Shown here: positions 8,581 through 15,305 of the stretch, one piece after another | Layout: each line of letters begins with the position of its first letter | How positions within the stretch are numbered: the first letter of the stretch is position 1 | Source: Streptomyces lydicus | GTDB lineage: Bacteria; Actinomycetota; Actinomycetes; Streptomycetales; Streptomycetaceae | NCBI RefSeq assembly: GCF_004125265.1 | Contig: NZ_RDTE01000003.1 | Span: 6,014,001 to 6,078,000 of the forward strand | Length of the DNA: 64,000 nt | Reading direction: 5' to 3' | Translations under genes and position numbers: made by a program | Notes under the pieces: model-generated | What the model was told of the DNA's origin: nothing | The model's input: only the letters and a program-made list of their open reading frames with translations | Databases searched by the model: none

Positions 8581-8640
8581 GCGGGAAGCGCCCCGATTCC
8601 TTGGGCGTTCGTGACCGCCACGACGAGCCCCTTCCGGCCG

Positions 8641-9873
8641 TTAGAGATAGGGGCCGATCTGCTCGCGCTTCGGTCGCGGCTGCTGCTCGGCCTTCGGCTT
8701 GTTGGCGTCGCGAGAGTTGACCGTGCGCACGTATCCATCGGTCGTCTCGAACCCGTGCCGGGTCATCTGCTGGGCCACTTGTACGGCGTTGAGGCTCGGC
8801 AGCGCATTACGGATGCGCCGCACTGCATCGGCCTTTGACAGTCCGGCCCCGGCGAGTGCTTCGTCGACGATGCGCTCGGTCCGATGGGTGTCGTCGACCT
8901 CGGGCTGCCGCGGCGCATCTGTCGGCCGACCTGCGGGGCCGGGTGCACCCTCGGCAGTCGGCTCGGGCAGTATGGCCGGAACGGGCGCCGTGGTGATGGC
9001 TTCGGGCTGCTGCACGGTGATCACGAGGTGCTGCGTAGGGGGCGCCTCGTAGTGATGCGGTCCCGCATCAGCCCGTGTCACCGTGATGCCGCTCGGCCGC
9101 GGCACGCGGTCGAGGACGATCGCGACGTCGACCTCGGTCACTTCCTGTCCGTACTGCCGCAGCACGTCGGCGAGTTGCACGAGGGTGAGCTCGGGCCGGG
9201 CCTCGTGCATGATCTTGATTGCCTTGCTCGGAGCCATGCCGGTGAACTCGGATGCGAGCAGCTCGCCCGACTCGCGTACCCCGGTGGCGGCCGGCTCGTC
9301 CTCGTCGCCGGCGCCGGTCACGTGCGCGACGGCGCGGCGCTTCGTCGCCTCCCACGCTTGTTCGCCGGCGAGCAGCCACCCGAGCCACCCGAACACGGGC
9401 CAACGCATCGGGTGCTCGCCGCGCGCGATCCGGTGTCGTGCGCGGGTCGCGGCCCACGACTGGTCGAAGAGCAACAGCAGCCCCGCTGTTGGGGCGGCAA
9501 ACATGAGCGTCGCCCCGAAGCCGCCGCCGATGTACTCGGCGTGCAGGCGGTTCAAGTACATCGAGATCACCGCTTGCAGTAGCGTCACGAGCCGGGGCCC
9601 GAGCGCGCTGCGTCCCTCGCGGACCGCCTCGCTCGCGAGGTGCAGACAGGCGAGCGCGATGCCGTCGAAGCACGCGGCGACGAGCGCGGCGAGGAACCCC
9701 GGAACGCCGTACATGTCGTGAGCGACGACGTACAGGGACCATGCCACGATGCCCGCGGCGGCCGGCGAAATGATCCCGAGTGCGATGCGCCACCCGATCC
9801 GATTGCGAAAGCGGCTGGTGCGACTCGGTCCTTCGGGGGGTGAGGTCGGATGCGCCCGGCTACGATTCTTCAC
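8641..9873 (-). CDS. DUF2637-like membrane protein with long C-terminal domain
   Basis: A 410-residue protein. Residues 28-140 hold about four hydrophobic helices (IALGIISPAAAGIVAWSLYV, an Ala-rich pair, LVTLLQAVISMYL and TLMFAAPTAGLLLLF), a layout recalled from DUF2637/Spd-type proteins of actinomycete mobile elements. The cytoplasmic C-terminal half has two helical repeats resembling small DNA-binding modules (around 205-235 and 335-375), joined by a Pro-rich linker. Its starting ATG follows GAGAGGG. In conjugative elements such proteins assist plasmid spread; in a prophage the role is unknown. Confidence 0.65.
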   Translation of the reverse strand: MKNRSRAHPTSPPEGPSRTSRFRNRIGWRIALGIISPAAAGIVAWSLYVVAHDMYGVPGFLAALVAACFDGIALACLHLASEAVREGRSALGPRLVTLLQAVISMYLNRLHAEYIGGGFGATLMFAAPTAGLLLLFDQSWAATRARHRIARGEHPMRWPVFGWLGWLLAGEQAWEATKRRAVAHVTGAGDEDEPAATGVRESGELLASEFTGMAPSKAIKIMHEARPELTLVQLADVLRQYGQEVTEVDVAIVLDRVPRPSGITVTRADAGPHHYEAPPTQHLVITVQQPEAITTAPVPAILPEPTAEGAPGPAGRPTDAPRQPEVDDTHRTERIVDEALAGAGLSKADAVRRIRNALPSLNAVQVAQQMTRHGFETTDGYVRTVNSRDANKPKAEQQPRPKREQIGPYL

Positions 9874-9911
9874 GGATCGGCCCTCTCGGCTTAGCGGCTA
9901 TGGGCGGGTCC

Positions 9912-9952
9912 GCCCCGGCCATATGGCGTCCTCAGCGCCGGCCGGGGCTTTT
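9912..9952 (+). terminator. Rho-independent terminator-like hairpin with T-run
   Basis: GCCCCGGCC at 9912-9920 pairs with GGCCGGGGC at 9940-9948, followed by TTTT on the plus strand. No plus-strand gene ends just upstream. It may block rightward transcription entering the divergent control region or be a relic. Confidence 0.55.
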
Positions 9953-9975
9953 CCGTATGTAGGCGCAAAGCTAGA

Positions 9976-10003
9976 ACCTGACTTGCCATATGGCAAGTCA
10001 GGT
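9976..10003. promoter_or_regulatory. 28-bp perfect palindrome, likely operator of the divergent region
   Basis: The half-site ACCTGACTTGCCAT is followed immediately by its exact complement. It lies 11 nt before the ATG of the only rightward gene of this region and about 100 nt upstream of the leftward DUF2637-like gene. A shorter CCATATGG echo occurs at 9919-9926. It is well placed for autoregulation by the small HTH-like protein next to it. Confidence 0.65.
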
Positions 10004-10014
10004 GGGGAGAATTC

Positions 10015-10278
10015 ATGCCCATGACCGATGGAGGGGAGGCACCCGACATGGTGTCGTTCCGTGAATGCGCCCGGCGCGTTGTCGACGAGGGAATCGCCCC
10101 ATCGATGACTCATCAACGCGTGTCGCAGCTAGCGGCACAGCCGGGGTTTCCTCCGGTCGTCCCGGTCGGCCGTTCGAAAGCGGTCGACTGGAACCTCGCT
10201 CGTCCCTTCTTCAAGGCTCTCGCCGAGCGAGCAGCGGCTCGGGACAGCCGACGCCGCATCGAGCCCGACGAGCAGTAG
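10015..10278 (+). CDS. Small HTH-like DNA-binding protein (divergent regulator)
   Basis: An 87-residue protein, the only rightward gene between the left edge of the window and 22.5 kb. Residues 13-60 (VSFRECARRVVDEGIAPSMT then HQRVSQLAAQPGFPPVVPVG, Trp, then a basic helix) resemble a winged-helix or MerR/excisionase-like fold of the kind that bends DNA. The ATG at 10015 follows GGGGAGA; ATG at 10021 is an alternative. It sits between a 28-bp palindrome and a strong terminator, as a one-gene transcription unit. Excisionase or local repressor are both possible. Confidence 0.6.
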   Translation: MPMTDGGEAPDMVSFRECARRVVDEGIAPSMTHQRVSQLAAQPGFPPVVPVGRSKAVDWNLARPFFKALAERAAARDSRRRIEPDEQ

Positions 10279-10291
10279 CGCACGACCGAAC

Positions 10292-10322
10292 GGACCCCGC
10301 CGAAGGCAGATCGGCGGGGTCC
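10292..10322. terminator. Bidirectional terminator between convergent genes
   Basis: GGACCCCGCCGA pairs perfectly with TCGGCGGGGTCC across a 7-nt loop. It lies 14 nt after the rightward small regulator and 20 nt after the stop of the leftward early operon, so it can end both. Confidence 0.85.
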
Positions 10323-10341
10323 CCGTTGCTGCGTGGCGGGC

Positions 10342-11193
10342 CTATGCGACATCGCGGTTCTTCGCCGCGGCGCGCTGCCGACGCCGGTCCGCGGCCCGCT
10401 TCCGGCGACGCGCGCCAGCGTCGAGCGCCGCTTCGAGGGTGGCGAGCTCGTGCGGCTCCGCCCATGTGCGGCGTCCGTCGAGCAGCTGCACCGGGGCGCC
10501 GCACTCGATCCCGTTCTCGCACGTCACGGTCGGCGCATCGGTGCCGCCACGGTGCATCGTGAGTGTGGCGCCGCACCACGGGCACGGCCGGTCTTCCATG
10601 GGGAAGCCGCGGCGCTGCTCGATGCCGATCGTCCGCTCGATGCGCCGTGCTGCCTCGCGGGCGATACGGCTGATGCGGTCGCGGTGCGCCCCGTTGATGG
10701 GCAGGCACGGGCCGGGCTTGTCGGTGAGCCGTGCGAGCAGCCATGCGGCCGCCCGCGGCGCGCTGCGTCCGCCGACGTTGTAGTGCCAGCGCTGCGGGTC
10801 TGCCTCGTCACGAGCGGCGAGCAGTGCGAGGTCGCGACCGACCGGGTCGGTCGGGTTCGGCCGGCGCGGCGGGGCGACCTTTGCGCGCTGCACATCGGCG
10901 GCGATCTCGTCGGCGACCGAGCACAGCGCGACCTCGACCGATCGGCAGGCGTCGACGACGTGCAGTCGCAGCGGGGCGGGCTGCTCAGCGAGCACCAGGT
11001 GCTCGCGCTCGACCGCGGGTGCGGCGACCTCGGCGGCGTCGTGCTCATCGAGGGCGCGAAGGTAGTCGCTGCGCATGGCGGGCGGCCATGGGGCGGGCGT
11101 GGTGGTGTCGATCAGGTCTCGCATGTGCTGCCAGTGGTCGAGGACGATCCGAAGGTCTTCCGCGGCGGTACGGGCGGTGTCCTGCATGGTCAT
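10342..11193 (-). CDS. Phage protein with C-terminal zinc ribbon, unknown function
   Basis: A 283-residue protein and the last gene of the leftward early operon. The N-terminal two thirds are helical and resemble nothing I recognise. Residues about 205-237 contain CPWCGATLTMHRG and a distal C-x6-C pair, a probable zinc ribbon, followed by a basic Arg-rich tail likely to touch nucleic acid. Its ATG overlaps the upstream stop by 4 nt. It may be a DNA-binding accessory of replication; there is no catalytic motif. Confidence 0.72.
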   Translation of the reverse strand: MTMQDTARTAAEDLRIVLDHWQHMRDLIDTTTPAPWPPAMRSDYLRALDEHDAAEVAAPAVEREHLVLAEQPAPLRLHVVDACRSVEVALCSVADEIAADVQRAKVAPPRRPNPTDPVGRDLALLAARDEADPQRWHYNVGGRSAPRAAAWLLARLTDKPGPCLPINGAHRDRISRIAREAARRIERTIGIEQRRGFPMEDRPCPWCGATLTMHRGGTDAPTVTCENGIECGAPVQLLDGRRTWAEPHELATLEAALDAGARRRKRAADRRRQRAAAKNRDVA

Positions 11194-11627
11194 CGCGTCC
11201 CCCCGCTCTTCGCCGGCTGTGGGGTGCTGTGCGGCATGAACCGGGCAACCTGCCGGATCGCGTTCGCTTCGGCCTGATCCCAGGTGCGGCGTGCGTCCTC
11301 CAGCGCGCGGCGGCGCTGGTTCATGAGGTGGTGGTGCGCCTCGACCGCCTCGGGCAGCGACGTCGGCGCATCCTGTCCGAGCTGCCTCTCGATCCGGCCG
11401 ACCGCTGCGGCGTCAAGAATCGCGTCGAGCTCGATGAAGCGGGCCGCATCGTGGTGCGGCTGCCGGTGCCGCCATGCCCGCACCCCGTCGAGGGCGGCGA
11501 GCAGTACCTCGTCGGACACGAGCGAGGGATACAGCGGGGCGAGGATGCACCGGCCAGTGCAGGTGTGCGTCTCGGCGCACTCGGGCCCGCACTTCCTCTC
11601 GTCAAGGGCGGTGAATATGTCGGTCAT
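11190..11627 (-). CDS. Cys-rich small phage protein, unknown function
   Basis: A 145-residue protein. The N-terminus has a tight Cys set (CGPECAETHTCTGRC, residues 13-27) that could bind zinc, followed by helical segments rich in His and Arg. The start ATG at 11627 was chosen because it overlaps the upstream gene by 4 nt; the longer in-frame extension is a shadow of other genes. The family is not recognised. Confidence 0.68.
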   Translation of the reverse strand: MTDIFTALDERKCGPECAETHTCTGRCILAPLYPSLVSDEVLLAALDGVRAWRHRQPHHDAARFIELDAILDAAAVGRIERQLGQDAPTSLPEAVEAHHHLMNQRRRALEDARRTWDQAEANAIRQVARFMPHSTPQPAKSGGTR

Positions 11628-11878
11628 TGGGTCCTCGCAGTGGTACGGGCGGGCGGGGTGAAGGTGTCGATCGGCGGAAGGTCTTCGAGGCGCCGGTGCG
11701 GGTCGATCACGGGCGGCCGCCGATTGGCCGGCCGGCCGTAGCCGGCGAGCAGCATGAGCTCGGGCTCGCCGTCGTCCTGGTCGTCGAAGAGCTCGGCGAG
11801 CTCGTCGTCGGTCATCTCGTCGAGAGCGTCGAGGGTGTCCTCGTCGAGGTCGCCGGGGTCGAAGTCGAAGGCGCTCAC
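11624..11878 (-). CDS. Small acidic phage protein, unknown function
   Basis: An 84-residue protein with a strongly acidic first half (DPGDLDEDTLDALDEMTDDE) and a more neutral tail with LMLLAGYGRP. The GTG start at 11878 overlaps the upstream stop by 4 nt (GTGA) and the stop overlaps the next start, so it is translated as part of a coupled chain. The function is unknown; the acidity might mimic DNA or bind a basic partner, but nothing proves that. Confidence 0.66.
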   Translation of the reverse strand: MSAFDFDPGDLDEDTLDALDEMTDDELAELFDDQDDGEPELMLLAGYGRPANRRPPVIDPHRRLEDLPPIDTFTPPARTTARTQ

Positions 11879-12378
11879 GAGGCGCCGCCCGGGTTGCGGG
11901 AGAGCCACGACAGCACGGCGTCGAGTACGACCTCGACGCGTTCCTCGTGCCGGGATGCGATGCACCGGCAGGCGCCCGGCCGATGGCACTGCGGGCACCG
12001 GACCGGCTTACCGAGGGCAATGTCGATTACGCGGCGCAGCGCGATCGGCGCCTCGGCGGTCGGGAGCGAGTCGGCCGGGTCCTCGTCGACGAACTCGACC
12101 TCGGTCGCGCCGCCGTGACCGTGGACGTGGTCGACGGATATGCGGCCGCGATCCCAAAAGACGATTGAGGGGTGCTCGCCGCGCCACCTGACCGAAGCGG
12201 TCCCGTCCGGCCACAGCGCCCCATCGGCGACGATCCCGGTACCGCTCACCCCGGACACGTCGATATGACGGCGCAGGACGAACAACCGGGGCGGGGCGAC
12301 CGCTTCATCGGGGCGGACGATGCGGGCCCCTACGAACTGCGGGCCGGCTGCGATCTGCTGTGGATTCTCGGCGGTCAT
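11875..12378 (-). CDS. Conserved actinophage-type hypothetical protein
   Basis: A 167-residue protein. Residues 30-100 are beta-rich with HIDVSGVSGTGIVADG and WRGEHPSIVFWD, a pattern I recall from many actinophage early regions without known function. The C-terminal part has CPQCHRPGACRCIASRHEER, a possible zinc site, then a helix. It opens the overlapping run 12378 to 10342. No catalytic residues stand out. Confidence 0.72.
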   Translation of the reverse strand: MTAENPQQIAAGPQFVGARIVRPDEAVAPPRLFVLRRHIDVSGVSGTGIVADGALWPDGTASVRWRGEHPSIVFWDRGRISVDHVHGHGGATEVEFVDEDPADSLPTAEAPIALRRVIDIALGKPVRCPQCHRPGACRCIASRHEERVEVVLDAVLSWLSRNPGGAS

Positions 12379-12399
12379 TGAGTGATCCCTTTCTCAGCG

Positions 12400-12651
12400 C
12401 TACGCGGACCGCAGGGCGGGCGTAGAGGTGCTCGTGCGGCTTGTGGTGTGCGTCAGCCCCGACGAGGCGCCCAGACGGGCGCACAGCGGCTCGGCGGTGA
12501 TGTGCCACCCCTGCGCCATGAGTGCGCGGACCGCGCGCCGTGCCTGCGCTTCGGGGGTGGCGTCGGGGAACTCGGCGACGACTTCCTCGATCGACCCGGC
12601 GATCACCGCGGCGCACGCGTCGGCGATCTGCCGCTGCTCGGCGTCGCTCAT
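12400..12651 (-). CDS. Small helical phage protein, unknown function
   Basis: An 83-residue protein that is helical in its first 60 residues (MSDAEQRQIADACAAVIAGS onward) with a Ser/Thr-rich tail. The ATG at 12651 overlaps the preceding stop by 4 nt. A GGGGAG ribosome site lies upstream within the preceding gene. No family is recognised. Confidence 0.62.
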   Translation of the reverse strand: MSDAEQRQIADACAAVIAGSIEEVVAEFPDATPEAQARRAVRALMAQGWHITAEPLCARLGASSGLTHTTSRTSTSTPALRSA

Positions 12652-13265
12652 GCGCTCGCCCCCTGCTGCTGCGCGACGAAGTGATCGCGCTGCCGGTCCG
12701 GGTGCGTGTTGCCCATGACCCGTTCTCGCCCCAGCGTCTTGCAGGGGCGGTCGGCGTCCGCCCCGCATGTCGGGCAGCGCACGCTGAGCTCGGGCGGTCC
12801 GGCCGGCTTGTCGCGCTTCGGGAACATGGCTGCCTTCGCCGCGCGATAGCGGGGGTTCGCCGGGGCCGGCTCGTCGAGCGTCCGGCCGACGCGGGCGAGT
12901 TCTGCCCTGACCCGGGCGGGCGGCTCGACACCGGTGACGACCGCTGATCGGTCGGCGCGCAGTGCGAGCACGTACCCGTCGACGTCGTCCGGGTCGGCAT
13001 CCGGCGCCCGGCGTTCGGCGTGCCGCGCCATCCGGTCACGGGCGACCGTGCGCCACCGTGCCGCGATGTCCTTCGGCATGACCGCCCATGCGCTCTCGGC
13101 GTAGTGGCGGCCGACCGCCTCGCCGGCGAACGGATACGGCACGTCGATCAGTGCCGCGGCCCAGAGGCGCACCTGCGCGATCTGCTCGGTCTCGTCGGTC
13201 TTGACGACCCGGTCATCGATGAGGCTGATTTCGGCGAGCAGCCTGATCACTTCCTGCGTGTCCAT
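12648..13265 (-). CDS. Zinc-finger phage protein next to replication initiator (possible helicase loader/partner)
   Basis: A 205-residue protein. The first 110 residues are helical and contain HYAESAWAVMPKDIAARW, recalled from proteins that follow replication initiators in actinophages. The C-terminus has CPTCGADADRPCKTLGR followed by H-x2-R-x3-H, a CCCH-like finger found in several phage DNA-binding proteins. It starts 2 nt after the initiator gene ends. A role as loader or accessory for replication is inferred from position only. Confidence 0.66.
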   Translation of the reverse strand: MDTQEVIRLLAEISLIDDRVVKTDETEQIAQVRLWAAALIDVPYPFAGEAVGRHYAESAWAVMPKDIAARWRTVARDRMARHAERRAPDADPDDVDGYVLALRADRSAVVTGVEPPARVRAELARVGRTLDEPAPANPRYRAAKAAMFPKRDKPAGPPELSVRCPTCGADADRPCKTLGRERVMGNTHPDRQRDHFVAQQQGASA

Positions 13266-13267
13266 CG

Positions 13268-14227
13268 TCAGACCTCCCCGGTCTGTTGCATGAGCCGCGC
13301 GAGCCCCTCGCGCTGCTGCTGTCCCTTGGTCTGCTGTTCACGCCCTCGCCCGTGGGCGTGGGCACCAGGGTCAAAAGGAACGACGACGCCCGATTCGGTG
13401 CGCTCGTTCTCGGCCCACTGCTGCCACCTGCCACCCCACGCGGCCGCGCGGCGCCGGTCGTCGAGCTGCCGGCGGACGAACTTCCGCGTGACGGCGACGA
13501 GCTGCTGCTGCGTGAGCTGCTCGCGGCCGGCGTCGGACCGGGCGAGCTGCGCCGCGGCGACGTCTTCCTCGCTCGGTGCCCAATCGGTGGGGATCAGAGA
13601 GTGAGCCGGCTCGGGGGCGCGCCCGCTACTACCCGCACCGTTCTCTCTCTCAGCAACCCCCCGCTTAGGGAGTGGAGTGGATTGGAGTGGATCACGCGCG
13701 CGTGAAGTCCCGGGGGAGTCCCCGGGGGACATACCCCGTTGACCTGCGTATTCGTCAGAATCGGGGGGAGAAAAAGAATCCGAATCGTCGTCGATTCCCT
13801 CGCGATCCGTCTGGGGATCGTCGTCGAAGAGCGACGGATTCCTCGGCGGCCGACCGGGGGCGTCGCCGGCCCCGCCCGACGCCCGTTGCTTGCGCTTCTT
13901 GTCCGCGGCCTTCGCACGACGCCGCTCCACCTCGGCGCGGGTCGGGTTCCCGTTCCGGGCGTAGTCGTGCATGCAGTAGTCACCGGCCGGTGGCTGCGGG
14001 CAGCTCGGGCAGTCGTGCCCGGTCGCATGCCACAACCCGACGGCCGTGAGCTTCTTGATCTGCGGCGCCGTGCCGTACATGGCAGCGACGAGTCCGGGCA
14101 CGATGCCATCGGTCAAGTGCTGCGCCACGTAAGAGCCGCACCGCATCCACAGCCCGACCGCAGCGTTACCCGCCTTGATCATTTTTGGGTGGCTGTGGGC
14201 GCTGTCGTCGACGTTGAACCATGGCAT
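13268..14227 (-). CDS. Phage replication initiation protein (O-like) carrying a candidate internal origin
   Basis: A 319-residue protein. The N-terminal domain (MPWFNVDDSAHSHPKMIKAG, then LTDGIVPGLVAAMYG and CMHDYARNGNPTRAEVE) matches the recalled winged-helix replication-initiator family of actinophages. A basic linker RRRAKAADKKRKQR is followed by a low-complexity linker encoded by a 100-bp DNA repeat, then a C-terminal helical domain that could bind a helicase. As in lambda O, the origin may lie inside the gene. The ATG at 14227 follows GAGAGGT; an ATG at 14224 is out of frame. Confidence 0.78.
   Translation of the reverse strand: MPWFNVDDSAHSHPKMIKAGNAAVGLWMRCGSYVAQHLTDGIVPGLVAAMYGTAPQIKKLTAVGLWHATGHDCPSCPQPPAGDYCMHDYARNGNPTRAEVERRRAKAADKKRKQRASGGAGDAPGRPPRNPSLFDDDPQTDREGIDDDSDSFSPPDSDEYAGQRGMSPGDSPGTSRARDPLQSTPLPKRGVAERENGAGSSGRAPEPAHSLIPTDWAPSEEDVAAAQLARSDAGREQLTQQQLVAVTRKFVRRQLDDRRRAAAWGGRWQQWAENERTESGVVVPFDPGAHAHGRGREQQTKGQQQREGLARLMQQTGEV
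13340..13364. repeat. 25-bp repeat, copy 1 (in initiator gene)
   Basis: It differs from 22056-22080 at a single base. Its core GCCC(G/A)TGGGC is palindromic. The two copies are read in different frames by unrelated proteins, so selection for peptide sequence does not explain the match. Confidence 0.75.
13643..13746 (-). repeat. Copy A of the ~100-bp dispersed repeat, inside the initiator gene
   Basis: It encodes the linker GMSPGDSPGTSRARDPLQST and following residues, and matches the non-coding copy at 8420-8515 at most positions, including palindromic CGCGCGCG and CCCGGGGG cores and the GAGTGGAGTGG direct repeats. Conservation in a non-coding copy argues for a DNA-level function such as an origin or protein-binding array. 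Confidence 0.85.
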
Positions 14228-14239
14228 CGGGTGTACCTC

Positions 14240-14599
14240 TCAGAGGGTGAGCTGCCCGGCGGGCACGGGCGGGGCTTTGCGGGTCTTACGGGCCGCGGGG
14301 TTCCGCGGGGGTGCCACCGGGGCGGTACAGACGTGGTCGATCACGTGCGGGTGCGGGCAGCCGGCGGGGTGCGGACTGCCCGGCCACCGAAGGTCGAGCC
14401 CGCCGCCGACGGCGCGCACGCACCAGTCGAGGCGGTTCGGCTCGCACAGCGCGGCGGCCGCGGCCGCGGTCATCTGCTCGGCATCGGCGACGACGTCGAG
14501 CGCCGCCCGCCGGCCGACGAGCTGGCGCAGCACGGGAAGGGAGCAGCGGGGGCAGCGCATTCGCCGCGCCCCGTGACTGCCCGCCGCCGGCCGTGTCAT
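14240..14599 (-). CDS. Phage zinc-ribbon protein, unknown function
   Basis: A 119-residue protein. CPRCSLPVLRQLVGRR near the N-terminus forms a knuckle, and further His/Cys residues (CPHPHVIDHVC) near residue 90 could complete one zinc site. The C-terminus is basic and Pro-rich. The ATG at 14599 overlaps the upstream stop by 4 nt, in keeping with the coupled early operon. The longer in-frame extension upstream is a shadow frame. It is possibly a nucleic-acid binder. Confidence 0.68.
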   Translation of the reverse strand: MTRPAAGSHGARRMRCPRCSLPVLRQLVGRRAALDVVADAEQMTAAAAAALCEPNRLDWCVRAVGGGLDLRWPGSPHPAGCPHPHVIDHVCTAPVAPPRNPAARKTRKAPPVPAGQLTL

Positions 14600-15033
14600 C
14601 CGTACTGCTCGACTCGGCCGGCACGACGCTTGCGGTCGCTGTGCACCTCGAACTCGCCCTCGGTCGGGTGCGACGCGAGAGCTTCGGCGACGGCTGCCTC
14701 GACGTCCCGCGAGCCGGGCCCGAGCTCGTCGAGGGTGCCGTTCATGCGGCGGCGCCGCATCATGGCGCGCATCACCTCGGCGACGAGCCCGGCCTGTTCG
14801 TGATCCTGAGCGACCTCGGCGACCGTTATCCGCAGCTTCACCTGCGGGTCTTTGTCCTCGCCTTCGGCATGCCCGACGAACGACTTCGAGGTGAGCTCGA
14901 CGACGGCGAACACGCTCGTGCCGGGGTTCTCCCACAGTCCCCGGCGCTGCGCCGCTGTGAGCGCCGCCTGTAGCCATCCGGCGTTGCCGTCGACTTTGAC
15001 CTCGGGCAGCTTGTCGGGGTCGAGGTCGTGCAT
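14596..15033 (-). CDS. Conserved phage early protein, unknown function
   Basis: A 145-residue protein with a beta-strand-rich N-terminal domain (VFAVVELTSKSFVGHAEGED then VKLRITVAEVA) and a helical, basic C-terminal part with a run of five Arg-rich residues around MMRRRRMN. The regular strand and turn pattern suggests a small nucleic-acid-associated fold, but I cannot name it. The ATG at 15033 lies 5 nt after the preceding stop. Confidence 0.68.
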   Translation of the reverse strand: MHDLDPDKLPEVKVDGNAGWLQAALTAAQRRGLWENPGTSVFAVVELTSKSFVGHAEGEDKDPQVKLRITVAEVAQDHEQAGLVAEVMRAMMRRRRMNGTLDELGPGSRDVEAAVAEALASHPTEGEFEVHSDRKRRAGRVEQYG

Positions 15034-15038
15034 CGTGA

Positions 15039-15305
15039 TCACTTCCTTTTCTTGCGGGGGTTCTTGCGACGGTGGTCGCGCATGGCGGCCGCCGCCCGTA
15101 CCTCGTCGAGCGGGCACTCGTCCCGCATGTGGCGCTCGGCCCGAACCGCCATCTGCCGCACCTCGTCGTGACCGACGGCGTCCTCGGCGAGCTCGCTGCA
15201 CCGACAGTTGAAGTCGCCGGATGCGAGCGCCCGCTTGTGGTCGAGGCGGACCCGCAGCCCGAACCCGGGCCGCGGGTTGCCGATGCTCGGGCCGACGCCA
15301 TTCAC
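15039..15305 (-). CDS. Small basic Cys-containing phage protein
   Basis: An 88-residue basic protein. CRCSEL and later C/H residues may bind metal; the C-terminus is a cluster of Arg and Lys (RRKNPRKKRK), suggesting DNA or RNA contact. The GTG start at 15305 overlaps the methyltransferase stop by 4 nt. The function is unknown. Confidence 0.6.
   Translation of the reverse strand: MNGVGPSIGNPRPGFGLRVRLDHKRALASGDFNCRCSELAEDAVGHDEVRQMAVRAERHMRDECPLDEVRAAAAMRDHRRKNPRKKRK

Larger units (their letters stand above)
8174..8640. other. Non-coding 467-bp segment with origin-like repeat and large hairpin
   Basis: No convincing gene is seen here on either strand. It contains one copy of a roughly 100-bp repeat (8420-8515) whose other copy lies inside the replication initiator gene, and a perfect inverted repeat with 16-bp arms (8548-8580). 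Two short frames on the minus strand read into the repeat but lack ribosome sites. The segment separates the late genes from the early region and is a candidate cis-acting replication or control site. Confidence 0.6.
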
